Shown: positions 50,064 to 59,071 of the stretch, piece after piece
How positions within the stretch are numbered: position 1 is the stretch's first letter
Layout of the letters: every line of letters starts with the position of its first letter
NCBI RefSeq assembly: GCF_013128195.2
Contig: NZ_CP053452.2
Coordinates: 9,114,001 to 9,178,000 of the forward strand
Direction of reading: 5' to 3'
DNA: 64,000 nucleotides
Source: Frigoriglobus tundricola
Lineage (GTDB): Bacteria; Planctomycetota; Planctomycetia; Gemmatales; Gemmataceae
Position numbers and translations under genes: made by a program
The notes under the pieces: generated by a model
Seen by the model: the letters and a program-made list of their open reading frames with translations, nothing else
Told to the model about the DNA's origin: nothing
The model's database searches: none

Positions 50064-51431
50064 TCAGTAGTGTTCCGCACCGCTCGAGAGGTAGCCCAAC
50101 AGGCCGGTGACGGCGCACGCGGTCGCGTCCGTGCGGAGGTTCCCGTCGGTCGGGGAAAGGTAGAACCCGCCGATCAGCCGGCTCGCGCGGAAGGTGTTTT
50201 CGAAATGGGCCGTGTTCGCCTCCGTGAACTGGAGCGCGCACAAGAACTGCGCCGAGGCGGTCACCGCCGACTTGTACTTGCGTCCGCGGTTCAGGTCGGG
50301 CGTGAACCGATTGAGTTGGTACGCGCAGGCCAGGCACTGGACGAACAACCCGGTTTCGGCCGCGCCGGCCGGAGTGTCGGTCGAGTGGCCGTTCGCGACG
50401 GTGCGGAACCCGCCCACCCATTGCGGAACGCGCGGGTCCGTCACAGGTATCTGGAGCGCACACAACCAGTCGCTCATCTCGAAAGCCGCGACCGCCATCT
50501 CGTTGAGCTTGGTCTGGAGGTACAGCTCGGTCGCCGCCGGAACGACGGTCGCCGCGAGCATCGCATGCGGCTTCGTGCGGAAGAGCTCGGCATAGTGCAT
50601 CACGCCCTTCTTGACGGCCTCTTTCTTCCACTCCGCGGGGCGGGCACGGTTGCTGACTGCCAGCGCGTGCAGCGCCAGGCCGGGGTACTCGTTCACGCCG
50701 GCCGGATCGATCTGTGTCGGAACGTCTGTCGGGCCGTCGGTGTAATGAACGGAGCCGTCGGGCCGGAGCTGGCGGCGGATGAACTCGCACAACCGCTCCG
50801 CATCGTCCGTGTCGGTGTCGGTCGCGTTCGGCGCCTCGTAAATTGCCATCGCGACGAGCGCCGCGAACGCGACGCGGTTGCACGCAATGGACAACTGCAC
50901 CGGCACGCGGCAGTTGGGGTCACCCGCGGCGGCCTTCGTCGAAGCGAGAAGTACCAGGATCGTCTGGCTGGCGATCGCGGCCTGGGTCTTGTCGCCGCTG
51001 AACCGCGCCGATTGGGCCATCGCGAGAGCCGTCCGGGCCTGTTTCAGGTCGTGGTCGCCGGCCATCGTTTGTCGGAGCGTGGGGTTGTAGCCGTAGTAGA
51101 ACCGGCCGTGCGGCTGGTGCATCCTCGACATCCAGGTCGCGCCCCGGAGCGCCGCGTTCACCGAGTCCTGTGTCGTGGCGGGAAAGTCGGCCAGTTGGAG
51201 GAACCGACTGAGCGGCACATCGGCCGGCGCGGGTGGAACCACAGGACGCGCAGGTGGCGGGGCGCCGAACTCCGGCTGCGCGAGTGGTGGCGCGGGCGGC
51301 ACCGGGCCTGCCGGCTTGGGCGGAACGAGAGGAAGGGTACCGGGCGCGGGGGGCGGGAGGGGCGGCTGCGCGGCGACGACAACCACCGCGACCAGTACGA
51401 ATGCGCTGACTGTGAGTACGAGACGCCGCAT
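50064..51431 (-). CDS. Exported protein with helical-toroid-like architecture
   Basis: 455 residues from ATG 51431, preceded by AGGAGGG. Signal peptide RRLVLTVSAFVLVAVVVVAA, then a long Pro-rich spacer (about 22-75: PPLPPPAPGTLPLVPPKPAG). The mature domain is repetitive and helical: LRGATWMSRMHQPHGRFYYG, RLCEFIRRQLRPDGSVHY, EMSDWLCALQIPVTDPRVPQ, WVGGFRTVANGHSTDTPAGA and GGFYLSPTDGNLRTDATACA. The G-R-F and DGS-x-x-Y segments repeat as in prenyltransferase/squalene-cyclase alpha-alpha toroids. Whether it binds a terpenoid, sugar or only scaffolds is unknown. Confidence 0.7.
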   Translation of the reverse strand: MRRLVLTVSAFVLVAVVVVAAQPPLPPPAPGTLPLVPPKPAGPVPPAPPLAQPEFGAPPPARPVVPPAPADVPLSRFLQLADFPATTQDSVNAALRGATWMSRMHQPHGRFYYGYNPTLRQTMAGDHDLKQARTALAMAQSARFSGDKTQAAIASQTILVLLASTKAAAGDPNCRVPVQLSIACNRVAFAALVAMAIYEAPNATDTDTDDAERLCEFIRRQLRPDGSVHYTDGPTDVPTQIDPAGVNEYPGLALHALAVSNRARPAEWKKEAVKKGVMHYAELFRTKPHAMLAATVVPAATELYLQTKLNEMAVAAFEMSDWLCALQIPVTDPRVPQWVGGFRTVANGHSTDTPAGAAETGLFVQCLACAYQLNRFTPDLNRGRKYKSAVTASAQFLCALQFTEANTAHFENTFRASRLIGGFYLSPTDGNLRTDATACAVTGLLGYLSSGAEHY

Positions 51432-51566
51432 GGGACGCCCTCCTGGCTCCGACGGACCCTGGGGCGGCACTCTAAACCAAAATGCGGCGCGCACGCAATG
51501 CGAAGCGTTTTGGGAGACAGGTGGTGCCCGTCAAAAGCGCTGATCGGAACGAGGCCCGATCTGGAG

Positions 51567-52598
51567 TTAGGAAATCGAGGGGCGAGTACCGGGTCTCGTG
51601 AACTTCTCCAATACCGACTCGACCACCAGGATCAACTGCACCCGCCGTTCGACGTGAAAATCCGCCTCAACACACTTGTCCAGGAGTTCCACCAACCCGT
51701 CGGTCCCGACGCGATCGGCAAACGTTCTCAGCCGACCCGCCTCGACCGCATCAGCGCCCGAAATGTGTACACCGAGTGAGATTTTCAGCGCACGATCGAC
51801 GACTTCGATCAGGAACTTCAGGACGAGCGACGCCCGCATTCGTTGCGCGGCGGTCTTGTCTTTGCCCGCGTCCTCGTGGAACTTCGCCCACACTTCGGCG
51901 AGCGGCTGGAAACTCGGCCGCGGCCCGGTCAGGCCCTCGACCAGTTTCTGCCGCACCTCCCAGATCGAATCGTCATCGAGCGCGAGTGCCCGCGCGGCGC
52001 TTCCCCCGCCGAGCCGGGCGAGCCGGTCGCGTTTCACCGGATCGTCGATTCCGCGTTCCGCGAGAATCGCCGACACGTCGGCGTCCGTCAAGGGCGCGAA
52101 CCGAACGATCTGGCACCGCGAGAGGATCGTGGGCAACTGGCGGTCGGTGCCGGTGCCGAGCAGCAACAAGAGCGTACCCGGCGGCGGTTCCTCGAGTGTT
52201 TTGAGAAACGAGTTGGCCGATTCCTCGTTGAAATCGTCGGCGTCCTCGACGATGCCGATTTTCCGCGATCCGTGTGTCGGTTTGCGTGCCAGGTTGGCGC
52301 AGAACTCGCGCATCGCGGCGACGGGCAGTTCGTGCTTTCCCTCGGGCGTGCGGAGAAACAGCAGATCGGGGTGCGACTCGGCCTCCACTTGCGCGCACGC
52401 CGGGCAGCGATCGCAGGCCGCCATCTTCGATGGCGGCTTCGTGCACAGGAACGCCTTGGCCAGTTCGCGCGCGAACAGGCGCTTCCCGACCCCGTCCGGC
52501 CCGACAAACAGGTACGCCTGTCCCAACCGGTTGGAATCGATGGCCGTGAGCAACGCGCGCCGGGCCGCGTCCTGCCCGCGAATGCGGTCCCATGACAT
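51567..52598 (-). CDS. holB: DNA polymerase III subunit delta' (clamp loader)
   Basis: 343 residues from ATG 52598, preceded by GTGAGGAAACC. An AAA+ clamp-loader subunit: AYLFVGPDGVGKRLFARELA (Walker A), a zinc knuckle CDRCPACAQVEAESHPDLLF, KIGIVEDADDFNEESANSFL, KTLEEPPPGTLLLLLGTGTD and the SRC sensor ILSRCQIVRFAPL. It helps load the beta clamp in the replisome. Length is near the family average (about 330). It is 69 bases downstream of tmk on the same strand; tmk-holB adjacency is common in bacteria. Confidence 0.9.
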   Translation of the reverse strand: MSWDRIRGQDAARRALLTAIDSNRLGQAYLFVGPDGVGKRLFARELAKAFLCTKPPSKMAACDRCPACAQVEAESHPDLLFLRTPEGKHELPVAAMREFCANLARKPTHGSRKIGIVEDADDFNEESANSFLKTLEEPPPGTLLLLLGTGTDRQLPTILSRCQIVRFAPLTDADVSAILAERGIDDPVKRDRLARLGGGSAARALALDDDSIWEVRQKLVEGLTGPRPSFQPLAEVWAKFHEDAGKDKTAAQRMRASLVLKFLIEVVDRALKISLGVHISGADAVEAGRLRTFADRVGTDGLVELLDKCVEADFHVERRVQLILVVESVLEKFTRPGTRPSIS

Positions 52599-52667
52599 GA
52601 TCGGTTTCCTCACCACGAGCCACTCGCTCCGCGAGTGGCATCCGCCTTTGGCTCCGGAGGGCTCCGG

Positions 52668-53309
52668 TTACTCCTGGAGGCTCCACCCGCGCTCCGTGAG
52701 CAATCGACCCACCTCCCGCCGCACCACTTTTTGGACGGCATCGGCGTCGGGAGTCGCGTCGATAATCCGGTGCCGGTCCGGCCGCATTCCGGCTTCGTAA
52801 TTGAAGCCCGTCCGGACCCGCGTGACATAGTCCTCACCGCGGTCCTCCATCCGGTCGGCCGCACGGTTGCGCCGCGAGACCGCAACGTCCGGTGGCAGGT
52901 CGAAGACGAGGGTCAGATCCGGTTCGAGGCCGCCCGTTACAAACCGGCCCACGGTCCAAAGGTCGGCTGCGTTCAGTCCGCCCGCGTGCCCCTGGTAGAC
53001 GACGTTCGCCAGCAGGAAGCGGTCCGAAACGACCACCTGGCCGCCGTCCAGGGCCGGGCGGATGATTTCGTCCACCAGCTGCGCACGCGACGCCATGAAC
53101 AGCATGGCTTCGGTTGTCGTGGAGATCGTGTGATCGCGCCCGAAGAGCAGCAACTTGCGAAGCTCCTGCCCGAGCGGCGTGCCGCCGGGGTCGGTACACG
53201 CCGTCACCGGCACCCGTTGCGCGGTCAACCACTCGACCAGTAACCGGCACTGGGTCGATTTGCCGGTCCCGTCGAGGCCGTCGAGTGAAATGAACGCGGG
53301 TTTCGGCAT
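52668..53309 (-). CDS. tmk: Thymidylate kinase
   Basis: 213 residues, usual length. Phosphorylates dTMP to dTDP with ATP. P-loop FISLDGLDGTGKSTQCRLL, the DR motif in VVSDRFLLANVVYQGHAGG, TDPGGTPLGQELRKLLL and RNRAADRMEDRGEDYVTRVR (LID region). Essential for dTTP synthesis. It lies between a lipoyl-like gene (71 bases upstream) and holB (69 bases downstream), so all are probably one transcript. Confidence 0.95.
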   Translation of the reverse strand: MPKPAFISLDGLDGTGKSTQCRLLVEWLTAQRVPVTACTDPGGTPLGQELRKLLLFGRDHTISTTTEAMLFMASRAQLVDEIIRPALDGGQVVVSDRFLLANVVYQGHAGGLNAADLWTVGRFVTGGLEPDLTLVFDLPPDVAVSRRNRAADRMEDRGEDYVTRVRTGFNYEAGMRPDRHRIIDATPDADAVQKVVRREVGRLLTERGWSLQE

Positions 53310-53380
53310 GTCGCAGTCTCGGAAACAACAATCGCAGAAGGCGAACCACCGCGGTCACGGCGATCCGTGTTGCTCGGGGG

Positions 53381-53629
53381 TCAGTCGTCTTCGCGAACGG
53401 CCCCGATCACCTGACCGGGGCGGAGGGCGTCGCCGGGTTGAACGGTCCGTTCTGTAAAGATGCCGCTGGCCGGTGCGGAGATGTCGAACACCGCACCGGG
53501 AATGAGAACCTCGGCGACGCGATCGCCCTCCGTGACGCGGTCCCCGATGCGGACGTGCCACAGACTGAACGCCGCCCGTGGCACACCGAGTTCAGGCACC
53601 GTGATTGCCGCGTTCCGGGGTTCCTTCAC
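53381..53629 (-). CDS. Lipoyl-like domain protein lacking the attachment lysine
   Basis: 82 residues from GTG 53629, nine bases after GGAG. It is one biotin/lipoyl-type hammerhead: VPELGVPRAAFSLWHVRIGD, RVTEGDRVAEVLIPGAVFDI, SAPASGIFTERTVQPGDALR and PGQVIGAVREDD. The usual ETDKA turn reads LIPGA, so the target lysine is absent, and Lys2 is the only lysine in the protein. From memory similar lysine-less proteins occur in other planctomycetes. It cannot be lipoylated as such; it could act as a non-covalent partner or scaffold. It sits in the same transcript as lipB and lipA. Confidence 0.8.
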   Translation of the reverse strand: MKEPRNAAITVPELGVPRAAFSLWHVRIGDRVTEGDRVAEVLIPGAVFDISAPASGIFTERTVQPGDALRPGQVIGAVREDD

Positions 53630-53681
53630 GCACCAGCACTCCGTGTGTTCTGTTGACCGTATAGCGGGTCCACGTCCCGCC

Positions 53682-54578
53682 TCACGGCCGCACCATCTCG
53701 TCCGCGTGATAGCTGGACCGCACGTACGGACCGGCCACAACCTGCTTGAATCCCAGGAGCCGCGCGGTAGCGGCGAGTGAATCGAACTCGGCCGGCGACA
53801 CGAACCGGCGGACCGGAATGTGCTTAGGGGTCGGCGCGAGGTACTGGCCCAACGTGAGGACGTCGCACCGGATCGCGCGGAGGTCGGCGAACACCTCGAA
53901 CAATTCGTCAATCGTCTCGCCGATCCCCAGCATCAATCCGGCCTTGGTGACCATGTGAGGTGCGCGGCGCTTCACGCGGTCCAGCAGGTCGAGGCTCCGC
54001 GCATACGTCGCCCGCCCGCGGACGACCCGGTGCAACCGGGGCACCGTTTCGAGGTTGTGGTTGAAGACTTCGGGGTTCGCGTCCGTCACGGCATCAATCG
54101 CCGCCCCGTCGCCGAGGAAATCGGGGGTCAGCACCTCCACCGCCGCGCCCGGAAGGCGGCTGCGAACGGCCCCGATGCACCGCACGAAGTGGTCCGCGCC
54201 ACCATCGGGCAGGTCGTCCCGGGTGACGGACGTGATCACGACGTGCTTCAGCCCCAGCCGGGCCGCGGCCTCGGCCAGACGGGCCGGTTCGTCGTCTTCG
54301 AGCTGTTCGGGCGCGCCCTTGGGCACGGAGCAAAAGCTGCACGTGCGGGTGCAGAGGTTGCCCATGATCATGAACGTGGCGGTGCGCCGCGACCAGCACT
54401 CCGGCCGGTTCGGGCACCGGGCGCTCTCGCACACCGTTTCGAGCTTCAGGTCTTCGATCAGGTGCGCGGTGAAGTTGTTCCCGTTGCCCGCGGGCAAGGG
54501 GCGCTTCAGCCACTCCGGGAGCCGGCCCCCGGCGCGCGGGGGGGCGGGAACCGAGTCAAGAACCGTGAGGGATCGCAT
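53682..54578 (-). CDS. lipA: Lipoyl synthase (radical SAM)
   Basis: 298 residues. It inserts two sulfur atoms into protein-bound octanoyl groups to make lipoyl. The auxiliary cluster motif CESARCPNRPEC, the radical-SAM motif CTRTCSFC and the C-terminal serine in YVRSSYHAD are all present. GADHFVRCIGAVRSRLPGA, FNHNLETVPRLHRVVRGRA and TKAGLMLGIGETIDELFEVF match the family. Its start overlaps the end of lipB by 23 bases (54556-54578), which suggests translational coupling. Confidence 0.96.
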   Translation of the reverse strand: MRSLTVLDSVPAPPRAGGRLPEWLKRPLPAGNGNNFTAHLIEDLKLETVCESARCPNRPECWSRRTATFMIMGNLCTRTCSFCSVPKGAPEQLEDDEPARLAEAAARLGLKHVVITSVTRDDLPDGGADHFVRCIGAVRSRLPGAAVEVLTPDFLGDGAAIDAVTDANPEVFNHNLETVPRLHRVVRGRATYARSLDLLDRVKRRAPHMVTKAGLMLGIGETIDELFEVFADLRAIRCDVLTLGQYLAPTPKHIPVRRFVSPAEFDSLAATARLLGFKQVVAGPYVRSSYHADEMVRP

Positions 54579-55299
54579 GTCGTGTCGGGTGCGGCAGGGC
54601 CGCGGGGTGGTTATGGAAGACGGAAACGCGGTCGAAACCGAAGCGGGTGGCGATCAGCTCCAGGAGCCGTTGGCGGACGCCCGAGACGCGCACACGCAGC
54701 GCGCTCTCGCGTGCGAGAGAGGTCATCGGCACGGGGTCGCCGTCGCACCGAACGGAGCGGAACGGTGCGAGATCGGGGTTCACGTTCACGACAAGGCCGA
54801 AACTCGTGACCCAGTTCCTGACGGCGACGCCTACGTGTGCAATGCGGCGCCCGTTGGCGCGCACACCGGGCCGTTCGGGGTCCGCGACGGCTTCCACGCC
54901 GAACTCGCCGCACAGGTCGCGGGCGACCGCCTGTAGTTCCGCAACAAAGCGGCCGGCGGTCAAGTTGAGAGCGTCGAGCGCGAACACCGGGTAGCACGCC
55001 ACCTGTCCGGGCAGGTGCAACATGGCCCCGCCCCCGCGGGCCACCCAGTGAACGGGCCAGCCGCGAGCGGCCAGTTCGTTGGGGTTGGGGCGGACGTGCG
55101 AAACGCTGCCCTCGCGGCCGATTGTGATTCCGGTCGGGTGGTCACAAATCACGAGGGAAGCGGTGTCACGATCGCCCGAGACGTCGTACACCAGTCGGCG
55201 CTGGAGGGCGAGCAGTGCGTCGAACGTCGGCGCGCCCAGCAGGTACCCGGCGAGCGAACGCGGCGCAACGAACTCCGACGGCTCCTCTCTGGCGGTCAC
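54556..55299 (-). CDS. lipB: Octanoyl-ACP:protein octanoyltransferase (LipB-like, Arg in place of catalytic Lys)
   Basis: 247 residues. LipB moves octanoyl from ACP to a lipoyl-domain lysine, the step before LipA. Conserved segments are VARGGGAMLHLPGQVACYPV, GRRIAHVGVAVRNWVTSFGL, VVNVNPDLAPFRSVRCDGDP and PMTSLARES. C185 fits the acyl-thioester Cys. The catalytic Lys of the usual KIAAIG motif appears as Arg (R152 in RRIAHVG). HGPGQ of the substrate loop reads HLPGQ. So the gene is LipB by sequence, but activity may be altered. It is the first gene of the lipB-lipA-lipoyl-like-tmk-holB cluster. Confidence 0.85.
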   Translation of the reverse strand: MTAREEPSEFVAPRSLAGYLLGAPTFDALLALQRRLVYDVSGDRDTASLVICDHPTGITIGREGSVSHVRPNPNELAARGWPVHWVARGGGAMLHLPGQVACYPVFALDALNLTAGRFVAELQAVARDLCGEFGVEAVADPERPGVRANGRRIAHVGVAVRNWVTSFGLVVNVNPDLAPFRSVRCDGDPVPMTSLARESALRVRVSGVRQRLLELIATRFGFDRVSVFHNHPAALPHPTRHAIPHGS

Positions 55300-55445
55300 A
55301 CGAGGCCTCTTGAGTGGAAATCGCTACCCTCAACGGTAGTTTACCACTCCGATCCGTCTTCACACAGGCGAAGTGGAGCGGACCGGACCGATTGGGTTCT
55401 GCCGGGCGCCACCCGTTCGGCGTTTTCACTTGATGGCGGCTCCCG

Positions 55446-57158
55446 TTGTACCGGCAAATCCTGACGCACCCGATCACTATGGCCGCACTGGTCACCCTCG
55501 CGAACGCGGTCAAACCGGTGACCGTGGACGACACCGCTTACATCATTTACGCCCGCCACATTGCGGCCCATCCGACCGACCCCTACGGGTTCCCGATCTT
55601 CTGGTGGTTCGCACCGGAACCGGCGATGGGTGTCCTGTGCCCACCGGTGGTGCCGTACTGGCTCGCGGGCGGGGTTGCCCTCTTTGGCGACTCCCCTGCC
55701 CTGTTAAAGTTATGGGTATTCCCCTTCGTCTGGTTGCTCGCCTGGGCACTCCGTGCGCTGGTACGCCGCTTCGCACGCGGCACCGAAACGTTCGCGCTGC
55801 CGCTCCTGATCCTCTCGCCGGCGGTGCTCCCCACCGTCAACCTGATGCTCGACGTGCCCGCCGCCGCGCTCGCGATGGCCGCGGTCGAACTGTTCATCCG
55901 GGCGTGTCGCCCGAGAACCTCCGAACTCCCGACCGGAATCGACGGACGGCCGAACAGGCTTCTCGCCGTGGCGGCGGGACTCGTTGCGGGGCTGGCGATG
56001 CAAACCAAGTACAGCGCGTTCGTTGCACCCGCCGTGATCATGTGGTTCGGGCTGACCCACCGACGTGCGGTTACTGCCGTCGTGGCGGTGTGCGCGTGTG
56101 GCGCGGTGTTCGCCGGATGGGAGCTGTGCCTGGTCGAGAAGTACGGTCAGTCGCACTTCTGGTTTCACGCCACGGCACCGTCCGATCCCCCTCCGGGTGA
56201 GAACAAGTTCTCGGCGGCCCTCGCGGAAAAGTTCGAGCTGATCGGGTTCCTCGCCGGTCATTTCGGCTGTCTCGCGGTCGGCGCCGGACTCGTTGCCGGA
56301 TCGGCGCTCCGGGTTCCGCGACGCTGGCTCGTCGGCACGGCGGTGATCTGGAGTGTGGGCTTTGTACTCGTGGCGACGCTCCCGCGCCGCTGGACGGTTT
56401 GGGACGGCGACGTCACTCTCACGACTGCCTTTTGGCAGGCGAGCGGTGCCCTCTGGTTCGCTTCCGTGACCGCGTGCGCGACCGCGCTTCTCCTCCGCGT
56501 GAAAAGAGGGGTCGGGTTCCGGCTCCGTCCGGACACGATATTCCTCATCGGGTGGCTCGCGATCGAGGTGGCCGCGGCGCTCGCACTCACCCCGTTCCCC
56601 GCGGCCCGGCGCGTGATCGGTACGACCCTGGTGGCGGGTCTCGTGGCCGCCCGCGCGGCCGGCCGGATCGCCCGGGCGCGGCCCGGCCGCCGACCGTCGC
56701 GCGGGGTTCTCGCACTCGGTATCGCGGCGGGCATCGCGGTCGCGGCAATCGACGTGCTGGATGCGTTTCCGGAGCAGGTGTGTGCCGAAATGAGCGCCGA
56801 CGTCACGCGCGACCGCCCGGATACGGCAACGGTTTGGTACGCCGGGCACTGGGGCTTCCAGCACTATTGCGAGCGTGAAGGGATGCGCCCGCTCGTCGCG
56901 GGGGAATCGGTCGTGCGAGCGGGCGATTATGTGGTGCTGCCGATCCACCCGGACGGCGGATTTCACCGGCCCTATACCGGATTTACTGTGAAAGAGCCGC
57001 TGCGGGAGGGAGATGAAGTCGCCGTGATCGTGTGGGACGATCCCCTCTCAGCGAAGACGGTGCCGAACTTCTACGGCGGAGTCGATCCGGTTGCCGGCCG
57101 CGATCATCCCCGGCTCCGCGTCCGCGTCTATCGGCTCCGGGCGGATTGGGCGCCCTAA
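55446..57158 (+). CDS. Multi-pass membrane protein, glycosyltransferase-39-like
   Basis: 570 residues from TTG 55446; an in-frame stop at 55431 forces a start no earlier, and ATG 55479 is an alternative. The N-terminal half has an Asp-rich outer loop (KPVTVDDTAYIIYARHIAAH) after the first membrane segment, then about eight to ten hydrophobic segments (LPLLILSPAVLPTVNLMLD; AVAAGLVAGLAMQTKYSAFV; ALGIAAGIAVAAIDVLDAF). Acidic D-E/D-D motifs in the first outer loop are the hallmark of GT39/ArnT-like polyprenyl-phosphate sugar transferases. The C-terminal soluble part is about 110 residues. The sugar and acceptor are unknown. Confidence 0.75.
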   Translation: MYRQILTHPITMAALVTLANAVKPVTVDDTAYIIYARHIAAHPTDPYGFPIFWWFAPEPAMGVLCPPVVPYWLAGGVALFGDSPALLKLWVFPFVWLLAWALRALVRRFARGTETFALPLLILSPAVLPTVNLMLDVPAAALAMAAVELFIRACRPRTSELPTGIDGRPNRLLAVAAGLVAGLAMQTKYSAFVAPAVIMWFGLTHRRAVTAVVAVCACGAVFAGWELCLVEKYGQSHFWFHATAPSDPPPGENKFSAALAEKFELIGFLAGHFGCLAVGAGLVAGSALRVPRRWLVGTAVIWSVGFVLVATLPRRWTVWDGDVTLTTAFWQASGALWFASVTACATALLLRVKRGVGFRLRPDTIFLIGWLAIEVAAALALTPFPAARRVIGTTLVAGLVAARAAGRIARARPGRRPSRGVLALGIAAGIAVAAIDVLDAFPEQVCAEMSADVTRDRPDTATVWYAGHWGFQHYCEREGMRPLVAGESVVRAGDYVVLPIHPDGGFHRPYTGFTVKEPLREGDEVAVIVWDDPLSAKTVPNFYGGVDPVAGRDHPRLRVRVYRLRADWAP

Positions 57159-57177
57159 ACGAGCCGCGGGGAAACGC

Positions 57178-57212
57178 AAAAACGGCAGCGGGTGCCCCGG
57201 CGCCCGCTGCCG
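57178..57212 (-). terminator. Intrinsic terminator for the minus-strand HEAT/propeller gene
   Basis: A 10-bp stem, CGGCAGCGGG (57183-57192) with CCCGCTGCCG (57203-57212), and, on the minus strand, five T immediately after (A-run at 57178-57182). It lies 21 bases past the stop at 57233 and between two convergent genes, so it may stop both. Confidence 0.85.
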
Positions 57213-57232
57213 CCTGAACCAGGTCGATCCCG

Positions 57233-59071
57233 TTACCGGCGGTAGGCCCGCGCACAGCGGAGACCGTCCTTCGACTCGAACTCCCAGACGATGTCGCCGT
57301 TCGTATCGACCTCGATCACCTTGCCGTGCGGCTGGTGGTTCATGAGCGTCATGAGCGTGTTGCCGTTCGGCAACCGCTGGCACGAGGACGGATAGGGCGA
57401 GTCGTACTTCCAGACGTCTTTACCCGTCTTCAGGTCGTACTCGACGACGCGGTTGTACTCGCACACGAGGATCTTGTCCTCGCCCGTCGCGTCGGGCGAC
57501 TGGTACTGTTGGATGCGGCCGAGGGTGAGGGCTTTGCCGCTCTCTTTGACGCTCCACTTTCCGGCCTTATCGGCCTCGGCGTGGAGCCGGAAGCAGTTCG
57601 CCCCCTGGAACGTGTTGGTGACAAAAATGATGTCCCCGCCGGGCAGCCGCCGGCCGCCCATGATGTCGTACTGCGGGCGCTGGTACGCCCACACCTGCTT
57701 CGCGTCCTTGTCCAACTGGACCACCTGGTTGCGACACACGACGATCATGCCGCCGCCGGCCAGCAGGTCCATGGAGAGCGGCTGCTGGACGTCGATCGTT
57801 TTGAGTGTCTTGCCCGTCGAGTCCCGCTCGGTGATGCGGTTGCCGTTCTGTTCCGCGACCAGGTAGTTCCCGCTCGGGAGCTTCTTCACGTCCGTCGGGA
57901 AGACGAGCTGGTCGGCACCCGCGCCGGACATTTTCGCCTTCTCCTTCATGTCCGGCCCGAGCGTGAGCACCCGGTAGACGCCGTACCCGCGGCCGTCGTA
58001 CTCGATGATGTCCGTGTAGCCGGTGATCCGGGGCGCGAACGTGAATTTCACCAGATCGATGTCCGCGCCCTTCTTCGCCCACCAGCCGGTCCAGGCGTCC
58101 CGCGCTTTGGCCAACTGCTCCTCGGACTTACCGAACTTGGCCTCGGGTTTGCCCTCCGCGGCCAGTTGCAACAGGAGCTCTTCGAGTTGCCAGATCCGGC
58201 CCCGCGGGAGTTGCGGGATCATGGCGAGCAGGTCCGGAACGAATTCCTTCTCGCGCGTGGTCAGGAGCAGTGCCCAGAGGCCGACGAACTTCGCGTCGGT
58301 ATCCGTCTCCTTACGGACCGCGGCCTTCACGAGCGGGAACGCCTCCTTGATCCGAATCCGTTCGTCGGCCGGGCCGCCCTCGGTGAGGGCGAGGTACGCG
58401 GCCGTGCGACGGACCACCATTTTGTCGCCCAGGGCCGCGACCAGTGCGGGCTCCGGTTTCCTGTCCGCGACCGCGAGCGCGACGAGCCCGGTGCGGATCT
58501 CCTCGGCGACCTCCTCCGTGTCCGCGCTCGGGAGGAAGCCGAGGAGCACGGCCGCCGCGTCCTTCGGCTTGAGCTTGACGACGCCCCGCACCGCCGCCGC
58601 CGCCACCTGCGAGTGCGGCACCTTCTCCATGCGCTTGATCGCCAGGTGCGCGCGGTACGCGATCTCGGGGTCGGCGTCGCGTTCGGCCGTCTTCAGCGGC
58701 GTTATGGCCGCGGGCCCGAACCGCTCGACCTCCTCCGTCGCTTTCACGCGCTCCTCGAAGTCGTCGGCCCCGAACCGCTTGATGACGTCCCCGATCTTCG
58801 CCTGGGCGCCTTCGGTGAGGGTCCGCTGCTTCAAATATTCGAGGAGCGGCCCGGCCTCGGTCGATTTCAGGCCCGCCTGTTTGAGCGCGTCGTCGTCGGT
58901 CGCGGGGGCCGAGAGCGTGGTTTCGCCCGGACCGACCTGGCGCTTGATGGGCTGGCGGACGGGCAGAACCCGGGCCGGTGGGTCGTCGCCCGGGGCCGGA
59001 GCGGGTGCAACGGTCAGCGCGGCGAGCGGCAGGGCGAACGTGAGCAGCGGCAGCGGCCCGAAACGACGCAT
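57233..59071 (-). CDS. Exported protein with HEAT-like repeats and a beta-propeller
   Basis: 612 residues from ATG 59071, preceded by CGGAG. Signal peptide RRFGPLPLLTFALPLAALTV. The first part (about 60-310) is helical with HEAT-like repeats: IGDVIKRFGADDFEERVKAT, ERFGPAAITPLKTAERDADP, RAHLAIKRMEKV and VVRRTAAYLALTEGG. The second (about 330-612) is a propeller with repeated strand sets: YDGRGYGVYRVLTLGP, FPTDVKKLPSGNYLVAEQNG, PGGDIIFVTNTFQGANC and LPNGNTLMTLMNHQPHGKVI. It looks like a sensor or scaffold that binds proteins or peptides. No enzyme motif was seen. Confidence 0.8.
   Translation of the reverse strand: MRRFGPLPLLTFALPLAALTVAPAPAPGDDPPARVLPVRQPIKRQVGPGETTLSAPATDDDALKQAGLKSTEAGPLLEYLKQRTLTEGAQAKIGDVIKRFGADDFEERVKATEEVERFGPAAITPLKTAERDADPEIAYRAHLAIKRMEKVPHSQVAAAAVRGVVKLKPKDAAAVLLGFLPSADTEEVAEEIRTGLVALAVADRKPEPALVAALGDKMVVRRTAAYLALTEGGPADERIRIKEAFPLVKAAVRKETDTDAKFVGLWALLLTTREKEFVPDLLAMIPQLPRGRIWQLEELLLQLAAEGKPEAKFGKSEEQLAKARDAWTGWWAKKGADIDLVKFTFAPRITGYTDIIEYDGRGYGVYRVLTLGPDMKEKAKMSGAGADQLVFPTDVKKLPSGNYLVAEQNGNRITERDSTGKTLKTIDVQQPLSMDLLAGGGMIVVCRNQVVQLDKDAKQVWAYQRPQYDIMGGRRLPGGDIIFVTNTFQGANCFRLHAEADKAGKWSVKESGKALTLGRIQQYQSPDATGEDKILVCEYNRVVEYDLKTGKDVWKYDSPYPSSCQRLPNGNTLMTLMNHQPHGKVIEVDTNGDIVWEFESKDGLRCARAYRR

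Noticed and set aside
49149..51779. Plus-strand open frame of 876 codons
   Set aside because: It runs antisense to fabH and the toroid-like gene, is extremely Arg/Gly/His-rich and shows no domain.
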